From positions 28,004-92,003 of the forward strand of contig NZ_JAGGQQ010000016.1 in NCBI RefSeq assembly GCF_018613195.1: a DNA stretch of 64,000 nt. The letters run 5' to 3'. Each line of letters opens with the position of its first letter. Position 1 is the first letter of the stretch. The notes beneath the pieces are model-generated. The model did no database searches. It was given only the letters and a program-made list of their open reading frames with translations, and had not been told where the DNA came from. Of this stretch, positions 45,292 to 55,081 are shown piece by piece. This stretch comes from Bacillus sp. ISL-45. Lineage in GTDB: Bacteria > Bacillota > Bacilli > Bacillales > Cytobacillaceae. A program made the translations under genes and the position numbers.

Positions 45292-45717
45292 ATGAAAGAG
45301 TTGTGGACATATATGCAAGTAGTAGTTGCAACAGTTGGTGGTTGGTTCGGGTGGGCTCTTGGTGGCTTTGATGGATTTTTGTATGCACTTATTGCTTTCG
45401 TAGTAATTGATTATATTACCGGCCTTATGAGTGCGATTATAGAAAAGCGCCTTTCTAGTGAAATTGGAGCAAAAGGTATTTTTAAGAAGGTACTTATTTT
45501 CTTCTTAGTAGGAGTTGCTCATATTATAGATAGCCAGATTATTGGTGACGGTAGTGCTATTCGCACAGCGGTTATCTTTTTCTATCTCTCAAATGAAGGG
45601 ATCAGCATTATCGAAAATGCTTCAAGAATTGGGTTGCCTGTTCCTGAAAAACTAAAGGATATACTAGCTCAGCTGAAAGGAAAAAAGGGAGATGGTAAAG
45701 ATGAAACTAAATACTAG
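45292..45717 (+). CDS. Phage holin (toxin secretion/phage lysis holin family)
   Basis: 141 residues with three or four membrane helices and a charged C-terminal tail; the LYALIAFVVIDYITGLMSAII block and the GIFKKVLIFFLVGVAHIID helix are hallmarks of this holin family (phi-105/TcdE group). It makes the membrane lesions that release endolysin. Strong ribosome site GGGAGGG-AATTGGAGA. It overlaps the amidase gene by 17 bases, the usual lysis cassette. Confidence 0.9.
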   Translation: MKELWTYMQVVVATVGGWFGWALGGFDGFLYALIAFVVIDYITGLMSAIIEKRLSSEIGAKGIFKKVLIFFLVGVAHIIDSQIIGDGSAIRTAVIFFYLSNEGISIIENASRIGLPVPEKLKDILAQLKGKKGDGKDETKY

Positions 45718-46687
45718 ATTCATGACAAAAAACGATTGTTATAAAGCAGGAAGAAAGATTTCACCCCAAGGGATAATGATTCATTCCACAGCGACACCCG
45801 GTGTGATGGCTGCAGATTGGTTTAGTCGCTGGAATAAATCATACCAAGCGGGTGAAACAAGCAGGCAGGTTTGTGTTCATGCCTTTGTTGATCATAAAGA
45901 AGTGTGGCAGTATCTACCATGGAATCACCGAGGATGGCATTCCGGTGGCAGAGCCAATAACACGCATATTGGAATTGAAATTTGTGAACCTGGTGGCTTT
46001 TCTTATGGTAGTGGATCTACAATGGTTGGCTATGATACCAAAAAGAATGAGGTCTATTTTAGAAAAGCCTGGAACAATACTGTAGAGCTTTGTGTTCAGT
46101 TGTGTAAAACCTATAATCTCACTGAACGAGATATCATTTGTCATTCAGAAGGACACAAGAAGGGGATTGCGAGTAATCACTCTGATGTGATGCACTGGTT
46201 ACCTAAACATGGTGAGAGTATGGATACTTTTCGTGCTGCGGTTAGGTCAGCATTAAATGATACAAATGCTGGTCCAGAATCATCGACTAGCATTAAGGTT
46301 GGGGATGTGGTAGAAGTTAAATCTTCGGTAACTAAGTATTTCCCCGGTGGAGCAACCATTCCTTCTTGGGTCAAAACAGGTTCGTATCACAAAGTGACCC
46401 AGATTGATTCAAATGGAAAACCAGTTATTAAAGGTGGAAAGACTTGTGTTCTACTAGGAAAAACTATAGATAAAAACAATGGCAAAGAATCTGCTGGGAT
46501 CATGAGTTGGATTAGTGAAGATGCCGTCAAAATTATTCACAGTTTAACTAGTGAAACTAGAAAATCTTCTAATACACCAAAATACTACCGAGTGCAGGTA
46601 GGTGCATTTTCAGAAAAAGATAAGGCAGAATCGATGGTTAAGAAGCTGAAAGTAGCGGGCTTTGACGGGTTTGTTAAGTATGAATAA
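45701..46687 (+). CDS. N-acetylmuramoyl-L-alanine amidase (phage endolysin)
   Basis: 328 residues. Amidase_2 domain at residues about 12-165 with zinc ligands in MIHSTATPG and GWHSGG...; an SH3-like linker (about 195-265); and a C-terminal SPOR-type wall-binding domain (YYRVQVGAFSEKDKAESMVKKL). It cuts between muramic acid and the stem peptide. Start placed at 45701, nine bases after AAGGGAG; the ATG at 45692 lies within that site. It looks intact although the rest of the phage is gone. Confidence 0.9.
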   Translation: MKLNTRFMTKNDCYKAGRKISPQGIMIHSTATPGVMAADWFSRWNKSYQAGETSRQVCVHAFVDHKEVWQYLPWNHRGWHSGGRANNTHIGIEICEPGGFSYGSGSTMVGYDTKKNEVYFRKAWNNTVELCVQLCKTYNLTERDIICHSEGHKKGIASNHSDVMHWLPKHGESMDTFRAAVRSALNDTNAGPESSTSIKVGDVVEVKSSVTKYFPGGATIPSWVKTGSYHKVTQIDSNGKPVIKGGKTCVLLGKTIDKNNGKESAGIMSWISEDAVKIIHSLTSETRKSSNTPKYYRVQVGAFSEKDKAESMVKKLKVAGFDGFVKYE

Positions 46688-46763
46688 TGGCTCTATTAAC
46701 TTGACTATTTAGGCCTTCAGAGTGATATATGTTAGTACCAAATTGATAGAAAGGAGGTCTAAA

Positions 46764-48047
46764 ATGCGGGTTAGAATCATAGAACCAACTGTACAGAAAG
46801 AATCGAAGAAAAGAGTATGTGCATATGCTCGAGTTTCAACTGACCATGAGAAACAAGGTGAGTCGTTAGACAACCAAATTAGTTATTATGAAAGGCTGAT
46901 TGGGACAAACCCAGAATATGAATTCGTAGGGGTGTTTGCAGATCGAGGAATTAGCGGTACTACTGAAAACCGCCCGGAGTTTAAGAGAATGTTAGAACTC
47001 GCAAATCAAGGTGAAATAGACCTCATTATTACTAAATCCATTTCGAGGTTTGCAAGAAATACAACAGTGATGCTAAAAACTGTTAGAGAACTTAAAAATA
47101 TATGTGTGGAAATAAGGTTTGAAAAAGAGAATATCAATACATTATCGGGGGACGGAGAGTTAATGCTTACCGTCCTCTCTTCTTTTGCCCAGGAAGAAAG
47201 TAAAAATATAAGTGAGAATACCAAATGGGCAATAAAGAAAAAGTTTGAACGAGGGGAACTAATGATAAACACAAATAGGTTCCTCGGCTATGATAAGAAC
47301 GAACATGGAGAACTGATAATAAATGAAAACGAGGCAGAGATAGTAAGGAGGATTTTTGAGAATTATCTAAAGGGGAAAGGGGCCTTTACGATAGCTAAAG
47401 AATTAAATGCAGCTTACATTCCTACAGTGGCAGGTGGGACATGGCAGGAAAGTACAATCTTGAATATTCTTAAAAACGAAAAATATAAAGGAGCCGCAAT
47501 ATTGCAGAAATACTATACCCCAGACCATTTAAGGAGAGGGACCGTTCGAAATAATGGTAAAGTGGATAGCTATTACATTGAAGAAAACCATCCACCGATT
47601 ATTTCAGAAAAAATGTGGGATGAAGTTCAGAAAGAGATGAAGTCTAGGGCTGAAGCTAAGGGGAACGTGGGAGATCCAACAAAGTACCAAAAAAGATATC
47701 CCCTAACAGGAAAGTTGTTCTGTGGAAAGTGTGGTTCAACGTTAAAAAGGCGAACTTGGAATAGCAAACTTCCATGTAGAAAAATTGTATGGCAATGCAG
47801 CAATTATATTAAAAATGGAAAGAATGCGTGTTCAGGAACATCGATTGATGGCGAGGTTGTTGGAAGGCTCAATATAAAAGAAGAAACTATTGTGAAGGAG
47901 GTTATAAAGGATGGCAAGAAACATTACAGTTATTCCAGCAATGGCAACCATTCCGAACAACTCAGAACAGTTAGAGCCACAGAAAAAGAGAATGGCAGCC
48001 TATTGCAGAGTATCGACAGACCAATTAGAACAGTTATCAAGTTATGA
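46764..48047 (+). CDS. Large serine recombinase 1
   Basis: 427 residues. N-terminal resolvase domain with catalytic Ser in CAYARVSTDHEKQ (near residue 25), then the Recombinase domain and a zinc-ribbon (LFCGKCGSTLKRR...WQCSNYIKNGKNAC). Such enzymes integrate and excise phages and elements. Start at 46764 behind a perfect AAGGAGGT. Its last 45 codons overlap the second recombinase gene by 137 bases in a different frame. Confidence 0.92.
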   Translation: MRVRIIEPTVQKESKKRVCAYARVSTDHEKQGESLDNQISYYERLIGTNPEYEFVGVFADRGISGTTENRPEFKRMLELANQGEIDLIITKSISRFARNTTVMLKTVRELKNICVEIRFEKENINTLSGDGELMLTVLSSFAQEESKNISENTKWAIKKKFERGELMINTNRFLGYDKNEHGELIINENEAEIVRRIFENYLKGKGAFTIAKELNAAYIPTVAGGTWQESTILNILKNEKYKGAAILQKYYTPDHLRRGTVRNNGKVDSYYIEENHPPIISEKMWDEVQKEMKSRAEAKGNVGDPTKYQKRYPLTGKLFCGKCGSTLKRRTWNSKLPCRKIVWQCSNYIKNGKNACSGTSIDGEVVGRLNIKEETIVKEVIKDGKKHYSYSSNGNHSEQLRTVRATEKENGSLLQSIDRPIRTVIKL

Positions 48048-49320
48048 GGCCCAGGTAGAATATTATACAACTTACATTACCAACCACCCGGATTATGAAC
48101 TTGCAGGGATATATGCAGATGAAGGAATTTCAGGAACCAACACGAAGAAGCGTGAACAGTTTAATAAAATGATTAAAGACTGTAAGAATCGAAAAATTGA
48201 CATGATTATAACCAAATCTATATCGCGCTTTGCAAGAAATACTCTAGACTGCTTGAATTTTGTAAGGCAGCTAAAGGATCTAGGGATTGGTATTATTTTT
48301 GAGAAAGAAAACATTAATACGTTAGATGCCAAGGGTGAGGTTTTGTTAAGTATCCTTTCAAGCCTTGCACAAGATGAAAGTAGATCTATTTCGGAGAACT
48401 CTACCTGGGGAATCAGGCGACGGTTTGAACAAGGGAAGGTAGCAGTGAATCATATCAAATTCCTTGGTTATGACAAGGACGAGGATGGCAACCTTATCAT
48501 TAATGAGAATCAAGCTAAGATAGTTAGAAGGATTTATAAAGACTATCTGGATGGGAAAGGGCCAAATAGGATAGCAAGAGAACTGGAGGAAGAGAATATT
48601 CCAAACTGGAACGGCAAAGCCAAATGGTATGAAGGCAGCATAAGAAAGATGCTTAGCAATGAGAAGTATAAAGGGGATGCTCTTCTTCAGAAGACTTATA
48701 CGGTCGACTTCCTGACGAAAAAGAGAGTACAAAATACCGGACAAATTCCAAGATACTATGTTGAAGAAAGTCATCCTGCAATCATACCAAAAGATATGTG
48801 GGAAGCGGTACAGCTAGAGATGGAGAAAAGGCGGGCCTTTGCAGAGAAACATGGGATTGTAAAAGTTGATTATGCTACGGTTGAGAATCCTTTTGCAGGA
48901 AGAGTTATATGTGGCCATTGTGGCAGCCCATTTGGAAGGAAGGTTTGGAACTCTACAAACGAAACGCTTCGAAGAAAAATATGGAGATGCAACAAAAAAT
49001 ATACCATTAAAGGTGAAAAGAGTTGTGGGAATAAACATATTGATGATAGAACTTTATACCAGGCATTTATAGATGTATTTAACGCCATTTTAGAAAACAA
49101 GGAACACTTTATAAATAAGTGGAGCCAGCAAGATAGCCACGATCTCCTTCAAAAATATAAAAAAGAACAGTTTAATGAACTTTTTAGGGAAGCTATTCCA
49201 TTATCAGAGTTTGACATAGATTTATACTTTAAACTCATTGAAAAAATAACGGTGTTTAACGGAGAAAAAATTATTGTGACTTTGCTAGATGGTACAGAAG
49301 TTGAGTGCCAAATTGAATAA
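47911..49320 (+). CDS. Large serine recombinase 2
   Basis: 469 residues. Resolvase domain with catalytic Ser in AAYCRVSTDQLEQ (near residue 38), Recombinase domain, zinc ribbon (VICGHCGSPFGRKVW...) and a C-terminal helical region. The start at 47911 lies inside the first recombinase gene, with GGAGGT just upstream. The pair shares SRFARN and KENINTL blocks and must derive from one ancestor. The arrangement recalls the ccrA-ccrB pairs of SCC elements. Confidence 0.92.
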   Translation: MARNITVIPAMATIPNNSEQLEPQKKRMAAYCRVSTDQLEQLSSYEAQVEYYTTYITNHPDYELAGIYADEGISGTNTKKREQFNKMIKDCKNRKIDMIITKSISRFARNTLDCLNFVRQLKDLGIGIIFEKENINTLDAKGEVLLSILSSLAQDESRSISENSTWGIRRRFEQGKVAVNHIKFLGYDKDEDGNLIINENQAKIVRRIYKDYLDGKGPNRIARELEEENIPNWNGKAKWYEGSIRKMLSNEKYKGDALLQKTYTVDFLTKKRVQNTGQIPRYYVEESHPAIIPKDMWEAVQLEMEKRRAFAEKHGIVKVDYATVENPFAGRVICGHCGSPFGRKVWNSTNETLRRKIWRCNKKYTIKGEKSCGNKHIDDRTLYQAFIDVFNAILENKEHFINKWSQQDSHDLLQKYKKEQFNELFREAIPLSEFDIDLYFKLIEKITVFNGEKIIVTLLDGTEVECQIE

Positions 49321-49348
49321 AAAGGCTTGGAATAATATCCAAGCCTTT
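49321..49348. terminator. Bidirectional terminator
   Basis: Perfect stem AAAGGCTTGGA / TCCAAGCCTTT; the A-run on its left becomes a T-run on the minus strand, so it mainly serves the minus-strand McrC-like gene and may also end the recombinase transcript. Confidence 0.82.
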
Positions 49349-49379
49349 GAACTAATTGTTATTATGCAATCTTTTCAGA

Positions 49380-52217
49380 TTACCATGGTAGATCATCATC
49401 AAAATTGATGACTTCTGGTGGTGGTTCCAATAAAGTTGTTATTAGTTGGGGAGTTGCTTGTGTTGGTCGGCCATCTCCGCAACTTGGACATATAACGTAC
49501 CATTTTCTACGACTTTCTACTTGTAGATGGTAGTTATTCATGTGCTTTACAAGTTTATGACGATTAGAGCGGCAGTGTACCTTCACCCAGAATTCATTAC
49601 ATTTTTTGCATGTATAATAGTATTTTGGGTACCCACCTTGAGTTAGAAGTTGACGCTCATGTACTTCTTCAGCCTCTCCACAATTCCAACATACTTTATG
49701 CTCACCGAGATGGTATTCCATAATTAATCGGAACCAATTTTTAAAAACATAGGTTTTAGAAGGTATCATATAAATAGAACCGTACTTATGTGCCTTCTCG
49801 TTACTTAAATTAGTGTTAAAAAGCGATTCATTATACATGACATGGTATGGGTTATACTTATCTTCAGCGTTTTCGGAAATTGCTATATCAGAATGTATAA
49901 TACCAGATGACAAAATTGGAGCTTGCCACTTTGAATCAATCGGTTGCATGTTTCCGTATTTATTAATTGCAATATCAATAATATCCTCTACCCACTGTTC
50001 CGTTCCCTGTGAATTATAATTTCGATATTTTGCATCTAAAACAACAATCCCCAAAGATCTATTATCCTTTTTAAATTTCAGAACGAAGTCTGGTGTAAGG
50101 TATTGGCTAAAAGGTAAATCTATTTTTGGCTCATAATAGAGTTCAACTTGCCAATGCTGCCAATAGAGTGTAACAGAGAAATTTTGAAGCCCTTTTTGAT
50201 TTCCAACGAGTAAGTAGTCATCTAAGCAGGCAGTCACATCTTTATAACCATCTAACCTCCAGCCTATTTCCTTAGTTAGTAGGTATAAAATTTTATAAAG
50301 AGTCCAAACTTCGAAAATATGCTCTACTTTTCCTGTACTAATCTGTCGTTGATGCTGTTCTACATATAATGATGCGGAAAGCTCATGCTTAATCCGTTTG
50401 ACTGCTTGCCATGCTACACGGTAGGTTGGATTATGCAAGAATACTTGAGTTGGTCTTATTGGGAGTCGTTCATTTAAATTAAGTGTTGAAAATAAAGGTA
50501 ACATCAATAAACTCTGTGCAGTTTCTCGTAACTCATCAAACTCCGCAGCAGCACTATGAATTTCTTCTTTAAATTTGGTAAGTGCCTGGAGTTTCTCAAG
50601 TTGCTTTAAACGCATAAACGCTTCTTCACTTTGGTCTGCACCATGCATCATAACCGGTAATTCGTTATCTAAAAAATCTAGGAGAGAAACTCTATCTTCC
50701 GGAACAAGTATTTCGTTACCGTTTACGTGAATGCTAGAAATATGCACAAAGTCAAATGTATAATCATAAAAATTATCAAGTCTTGGAGTGGCGACAGCAT
50801 CAACACCATTAGGTTGTGGTCGCACAAATCCACCAATATTAATGGTTCTAGGTCGATGCTCTGATTGTATTTGTGCTTCTTCACAGAAAGCCTTATAAAA
50901 TCTGATTTGGGACCGTACATGATTACTACCAAGTTGGATTGTACCAAAATGGCTATTTGGAACCTGTGGTATTCGGCCAAAAGGAGTCTCGATAGCATAG
51001 TTTCTGATCGTTAATTGATGTTCACGTCTATCATACTTTAATTGTGCTCTCATTCCATGAACGGATTGATGATGATAATAGTGATTACTATTCGTAAATA
51101 TGCCATTCATCTCAAGTGTTAGTTCAACATATTGGGTATCACGTACTGTATTTGGATTTGCTGTAAAGTTTGCTATATCTTTGATATTCTCGCGAATACT
51201 GCTTTCTTCATCTAAGTATCGTTGCATATCCTGTGTTAACTTACTATGTATCCTGTTGTATGTATTTATATCTTCTATCTTATCAACAGAACCAAGTAAT
51301 CTTTGAATTTCTAAATCACTTTTACGGAAATGCATTTCACGCTCATTTATTACATTACGTAATAGAGACTTTGTTGTAATTTCATTTGAACCCATTGCAG
51401 CTGCATATCGAATTAAATCTTCTAATAGTTGTTTTATTAGCTTATTCTCATACGTAGCGACCATAGGTTTGAGAGATCGACTTCGATAATTTGGTTTTCC
51501 AGGATTCATATATTGTTCAATTTCCATACGAAGGTCAAAGCGTCCGTGACTCTGCGGCTTTTTCTTCGTCGTATGCAATTCTAGTACTGTATGTGGGTTA
51601 GCATTAATCTGTTTAATTGCAGTTGTTAGTTTTTTTAATTGTTCCTGCAGTTCCATCACAACTTTATTTGAACTAATTGCAACTTTGGCAACATTTCGGT
51701 CATCTCGTACAAAATCCTCCCGGATTCTGTATAGATCGGCGATTATCTCTTCATAATCCTCAATTGGTAAGGAGGATGGAACAAAGTGGATGGCGGCAAA
51801 ATTGTTAGGTTGACCATTTGCTGTACAGCTTAACTTCGCTGTTCCTGCATTTGTTAGTCCAGTTAAAATACTAGATTCTTCATAAAGATAATAGCTCTTG
51901 CGCTTCTTATTTGAAAAAAGCGTTGGTTCAAACCAAATGTTCTTGTCGGAATGATAAACAAAATTATGACTAGATTTTTCGTCGGGTGAAATAATAGAAA
52001 CTTTTTCAACATTGTTATCCTTATCAACGAAGCGAACACCAATTTGTCGCATGAAATTTTCATTTTGGCTGCGATAATGGTTTGGAATAACCCACTCTTC
52101 TTTATTTTTTCTTGCAATTTTATCGCCAATATCTATAGATTTTATCGGCAGTAGTTTTTGGTTTGGTTTTACGCTATGGTCATACCTCACCTTGATCATG
52201 AATAACTCTACATACAT
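49380..52217 (-). CDS. McrC-like nuclease (DUF2357 plus PD-(D/E)XK)
   Basis: 945 residues, partner of the AAA+ gene next to it. A long N-terminal and middle part matches the DUF2357/McrC layout (with helical, partly coiled regions at about 180-350); the nuclease centre is Asp near residue 707 (TPDFVLKF) and Asp-Ala-Lys near 728 (VVLDAKYRNY). A zinc-ribbon tail follows (CWNCGEAEEV...CKKCNEFW, then CPSCG). It should cut DNA under control of the McrB-like motor. Its start lies 6 bases after the stop of that gene, so they are cotranscribed. Confidence 0.78.
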   Translation of the reverse strand: MYVELFMIKVRYDHSVKPNQKLLPIKSIDIGDKIARKNKEEWVIPNHYRSQNENFMRQIGVRFVDKDNNVEKVSIISPDEKSSHNFVYHSDKNIWFEPTLFSNKKRKSYYLYEESSILTGLTNAGTAKLSCTANGQPNNFAAIHFVPSSLPIEDYEEIIADLYRIREDFVRDDRNVAKVAISSNKVVMELQEQLKKLTTAIKQINANPHTVLELHTTKKKPQSHGRFDLRMEIEQYMNPGKPNYRSRSLKPMVATYENKLIKQLLEDLIRYAAAMGSNEITTKSLLRNVINEREMHFRKSDLEIQRLLGSVDKIEDINTYNRIHSKLTQDMQRYLDEESSIRENIKDIANFTANPNTVRDTQYVELTLEMNGIFTNSNHYYHHQSVHGMRAQLKYDRREHQLTIRNYAIETPFGRIPQVPNSHFGTIQLGSNHVRSQIRFYKAFCEEAQIQSEHRPRTINIGGFVRPQPNGVDAVATPRLDNFYDYTFDFVHISSIHVNGNEILVPEDRVSLLDFLDNELPVMMHGADQSEEAFMRLKQLEKLQALTKFKEEIHSAAAEFDELRETAQSLLMLPLFSTLNLNERLPIRPTQVFLHNPTYRVAWQAVKRIKHELSASLYVEQHQRQISTGKVEHIFEVWTLYKILYLLTKEIGWRLDGYKDVTACLDDYLLVGNQKGLQNFSVTLYWQHWQVELYYEPKIDLPFSQYLTPDFVLKFKKDNRSLGIVVLDAKYRNYNSQGTEQWVEDIIDIAINKYGNMQPIDSKWQAPILSSGIIHSDIAISENAEDKYNPYHVMYNESLFNTNLSNEKAHKYGSIYMIPSKTYVFKNWFRLIMEYHLGEHKVCWNCGEAEEVHERQLLTQGGYPKYYYTCKKCNEFWVKVHCRSNRHKLVKHMNNYHLQVESRRKWYVICPSCGDGRPTQATPQLITTLLEPPPEVINFDDDLPW

Positions 52218-52223
52218 GCCTTA

Positions 52224-54065
52224 TCAACTCCAATATGAGTATAAGCCAGTTTGTTCAAATCTTTGCTGCATTTTTTTGAGTTTTCTCTTACTTAATAATT
52301 CATCTTTTACATGACGCTCAACTACTTCTATTAATCTTGTAATTAGCTGTTCATCATCTACCATTTCATGAATCCTAGGTAAAAGTTTCATTATTGTAAT
52401 ATCATCCGCTAGTTGCTTAGTAGAAATTCCTAGGTTTTTCGCAGCTACGTAGTACAATAAAATATGTCTTTCTACACGTTCATTATATTCGATATGCCAG
52501 TTTTTAAGTTCTTGTTGTATATCCTTTACTGCTTCACGTAATTGATTAGAGATTCTTGGTGTTTCTGTTGTATTGGTTGTAAAGTACTGGGCAGAAATAT
52601 CGTACTGTCCAATTTTTGAAACTGATGCTACTTTTTCACTATCCTGACGATAAAGTGGGATGACAAAGCTACGATCAATTACTTTTGGGCTTAGAGCTTG
52701 TACAGCACCATCCACATTCATTGTTCCTATAATACGAACATTTTGAGGAATATTAAGAATCGGCGCGTATCGTTTCAAATTTTCAAATCTAGTAACCATC
52801 TCATAATGTGCTAACGAATCCATTTGAATCTTTCTTAAGGCTTCCTCAATTTCTAGTGTTTCTTCTTGAGACATTCTTTGAATGAACCATCTTATTTCAT
52901 TCATATTTTGTTCGTATTCAAAATCACTATATAAACGAAGCTTTCCATCTTCTAATTCCCTTATACTAAGTACATCAGCTAAATAGTATTCGATCTGTGC
53001 AAGGTTCATTTCATCTAAACAAATAAAGTATAGCTTATCCTCATTTTGCTTCGCTTCGATAAGACAATCTAAAAATGCAGAAGGTACATATAGTTTTCTA
53101 ATAGGATTATAAAAGCCAAGTAAATCTTGTTTATCAGTCCAGCTTGGCTGAACCGGAATTATTTCATACTTTGCATTAATAATCGACGCCAGCTGCTTTA
53201 CAATTGTTGTCTTTCCAGTGCCTGAGGGTCCAGACAAGATAATCATTTGCTCTGTCATTAGTGCTAGTAATAGCTGACGTAATGTTTTTTCTTCATAATG
53301 ATAGCCACGAGCACTAAGTTGTCCTTGGATACCTTTAAGTAATTCCGAAGTTGATGCTGGTGTCTCTAGAAATGTTTCATTTATCTTTTCAGTTTGTACT
53401 CCAGATTGCTCATCTAATACAAAACCTAGTTTTCTAAGTTTTTCTTGAAGTGAATTGAGATTTAGTTTTGTTTTTTCTAAAAGGTCTTCTTGCCTCTCCA
53501 TATATGAAAGCTGTTGATTATTTTCTTCAAATTTTTTATTGAGATTTTCTATATCATTTTCAATTTTAGCTTTTATGATATCCGCTGCAACATCAACAAA
53601 TCGGCTTTCTCCGTCTTTATACAGGGATGGCTTTGCTAAAGCGATAATACCTAAGTCCTCTTTGTTCATTCCGATTAAATCAAAGATTTCATCAGTATCT
53701 TCAATTTGGTAGACATCATTATAGCTGGTATTAAATATATTCCCTTTTTTTACCTCATTATCAAATTCAGTGAGTGTAACCTTTGCAGCAACTAATATAC
53801 CATCTTCATAGTGTGTTGCCTTTCCCTTTGTTCGGCAAAAAATAGATAGTGGACGACTAAAATCACTAAAAATTTGAGACTCCAAAACTACTCCTGTATA
53901 CGGGTTGATCAATTGTTCTATAAAGAAAAATGGTTTTTCTTCAAAAGGATTTCTTACACGTCCAATAAGCCAGAAATCTTCTAACTGTGCTCTATCCAAT
54001 ATGTATGATTCTCTATTATTAGACGATAATTCTGCAAACGCTTCTATAGTAATAGCCTCAATCAT
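52224..54065 (-). CDS. McrB-like AAA+ ATPase
   Basis: 613 residues. N-terminal unknown sensor domain (about 1-150), a coiled coil (about 165-215) and a C-terminal AAA+ motor with Walker A SGPSGTGKT near residue 280, Walker B ICLDEMNLAQ near 347 and sensor-type GTMNVDGAVQALSPKVIDRS. The LDEMN-type motif is typical of McrB, which uses GTP rather than ATP in E. coli; nucleotide choice here is unknown. First gene of the two-gene minus operon. The N-terminal domain should decide what is sensed. Confidence 0.82.
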   Translation of the reverse strand: MIEAITIEAFAELSSNNRESYILDRAQLEDFWLIGRVRNPFEEKPFFFIEQLINPYTGVVLESQIFSDFSRPLSIFCRTKGKATHYEDGILVAAKVTLTEFDNEVKKGNIFNTSYNDVYQIEDTDEIFDLIGMNKEDLGIIALAKPSLYKDGESRFVDVAADIIKAKIENDIENLNKKFEENNQQLSYMERQEDLLEKTKLNLNSLQEKLRKLGFVLDEQSGVQTEKINETFLETPASTSELLKGIQGQLSARGYHYEEKTLRQLLLALMTEQMIILSGPSGTGKTTIVKQLASIINAKYEIIPVQPSWTDKQDLLGFYNPIRKLYVPSAFLDCLIEAKQNEDKLYFICLDEMNLAQIEYYLADVLSIRELEDGKLRLYSDFEYEQNMNEIRWFIQRMSQEETLEIEEALRKIQMDSLAHYEMVTRFENLKRYAPILNIPQNVRIIGTMNVDGAVQALSPKVIDRSFVIPLYRQDSEKVASVSKIGQYDISAQYFTTNTTETPRISNQLREAVKDIQQELKNWHIEYNERVERHILLYYVAAKNLGISTKQLADDITIMKLLPRIHEMVDDEQLITRLIEVVERHVKDELLSKRKLKKMQQRFEQTGLYSYWS

Positions 54066-54191
54066 CTATAAGCCCCCAATAAAATGTATATAGTTTGATT
54101 TTATCATAAATACTCATACTAATTTCCTACATATACCAAAAAACTGTTAAAATAAAATAGTATACCTACATATTAAAATGAGGTGTTAGGA

Positions 54192-55028
54192 TTGCTTACA
54201 ATTGAAGAATATGTTGCAAGGAGAAAAAGAGAAGATAAGATAGATGAATTTAATATAGATGAACGAAATGAAAACATGAGACTGTGCGTTAATTACATCT
54301 TTGAATACTTTAATAATTACTTAAATATTACAGAGGCTGAAGAAAAAACCGCACTAAAAGACGAGAAATTAACTAAATATCAACAGCAACTGAAGGAATA
54401 CGATCCAGAAATAATTGACTGGTTAACAGGTATTTATTCTGAGTATGGTAAGCAGATACACAAGAACATTGGAAATATTTTAAAGGAAGATGAGTTCTTT
54501 TTTCTATACAGCTCTGATAAAGAATTTAGGTCGGTATCCTATGACTCTTATTCGAAGTTGATTAAAAAGCATCCTTATATAAAGGATCAAACAGAGATGT
54601 TGTTTTTATTTATTAAGGATTATCACAGGGTAATGAGTCAGAGGGGAATGCAAAGTGAGAGTGTTTTCATTTCAGCTGAAATAAATGAATGGATACAAAA
54701 AACGTGGACAAAGTACCAGGTTAATCTGCATGAATTTTCCTTCCAGTGGGTGAATTACTTCTGGGACAATGACAATTTATGGCCAGCTTCTCATAGGAAA
54801 AAGAGTACTACTAATTATAGGAAATACGATTATGATTATAAGCAAAAAAGCAATTTGTTTAATTTAGATTCTCTTTATAGGAAAATGCCGAAAAAGTCAT
54901 ATACAAAAGGAAGAAAACAGGAATTTGAGATACTGATGATGTATTACTGGCTCCATGAATTAAATGGTGATGAAGATTATTGGCAGGAATATCTTTCTAA
55001 GACATTGCCTTACTTGCAATCGGAATAA
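54192..55028 (+). CDS. Unrecognised protein of the defence cassette
   Basis: 278 residues. Charged, with several aromatic clusters (FSFQWVNYFWDNDNLWPASH near residues 190-210) and no signal or membrane segment. No family recognised. Starts at TTG, with GAGGTG six bases upstream; divergent from the McrB-like gene across a 126-base AT-rich gap that must hold both promoters. First of four plus-strand genes with short gaps. Confidence 0.6.
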   Translation: MLTIEEYVARRKREDKIDEFNIDERNENMRLCVNYIFEYFNNYLNITEAEEKTALKDEKLTKYQQQLKEYDPEIIDWLTGIYSEYGKQIHKNIGNILKEDEFFFLYSSDKEFRSVSYDSYSKLIKKHPYIKDQTEMLFLFIKDYHRVMSQRGMQSESVFISAEINEWIQKTWTKYQVNLHEFSFQWVNYFWDNDNLWPASHRKKSTTNYRKYDYDYKQKSNLFNLDSLYRKMPKKSYTKGRKQEFEILMMYYWLHELNGDEDYWQEYLSKTLPYLQSE

Positions 55029-55081
55029 ATAAAATGGGTGATTAGCTAGAATATTATATTAAATCACTGGAGGCGAGACTT

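Noticed and set aside
46764..48047. Frameshift at the end of recombinase 1
   Set aside because: The C-terminal extension overlapping recombinase 2 reads as a normal family tail (KEETIVKEVIKDGKKHYSY), so the overlap is natural.
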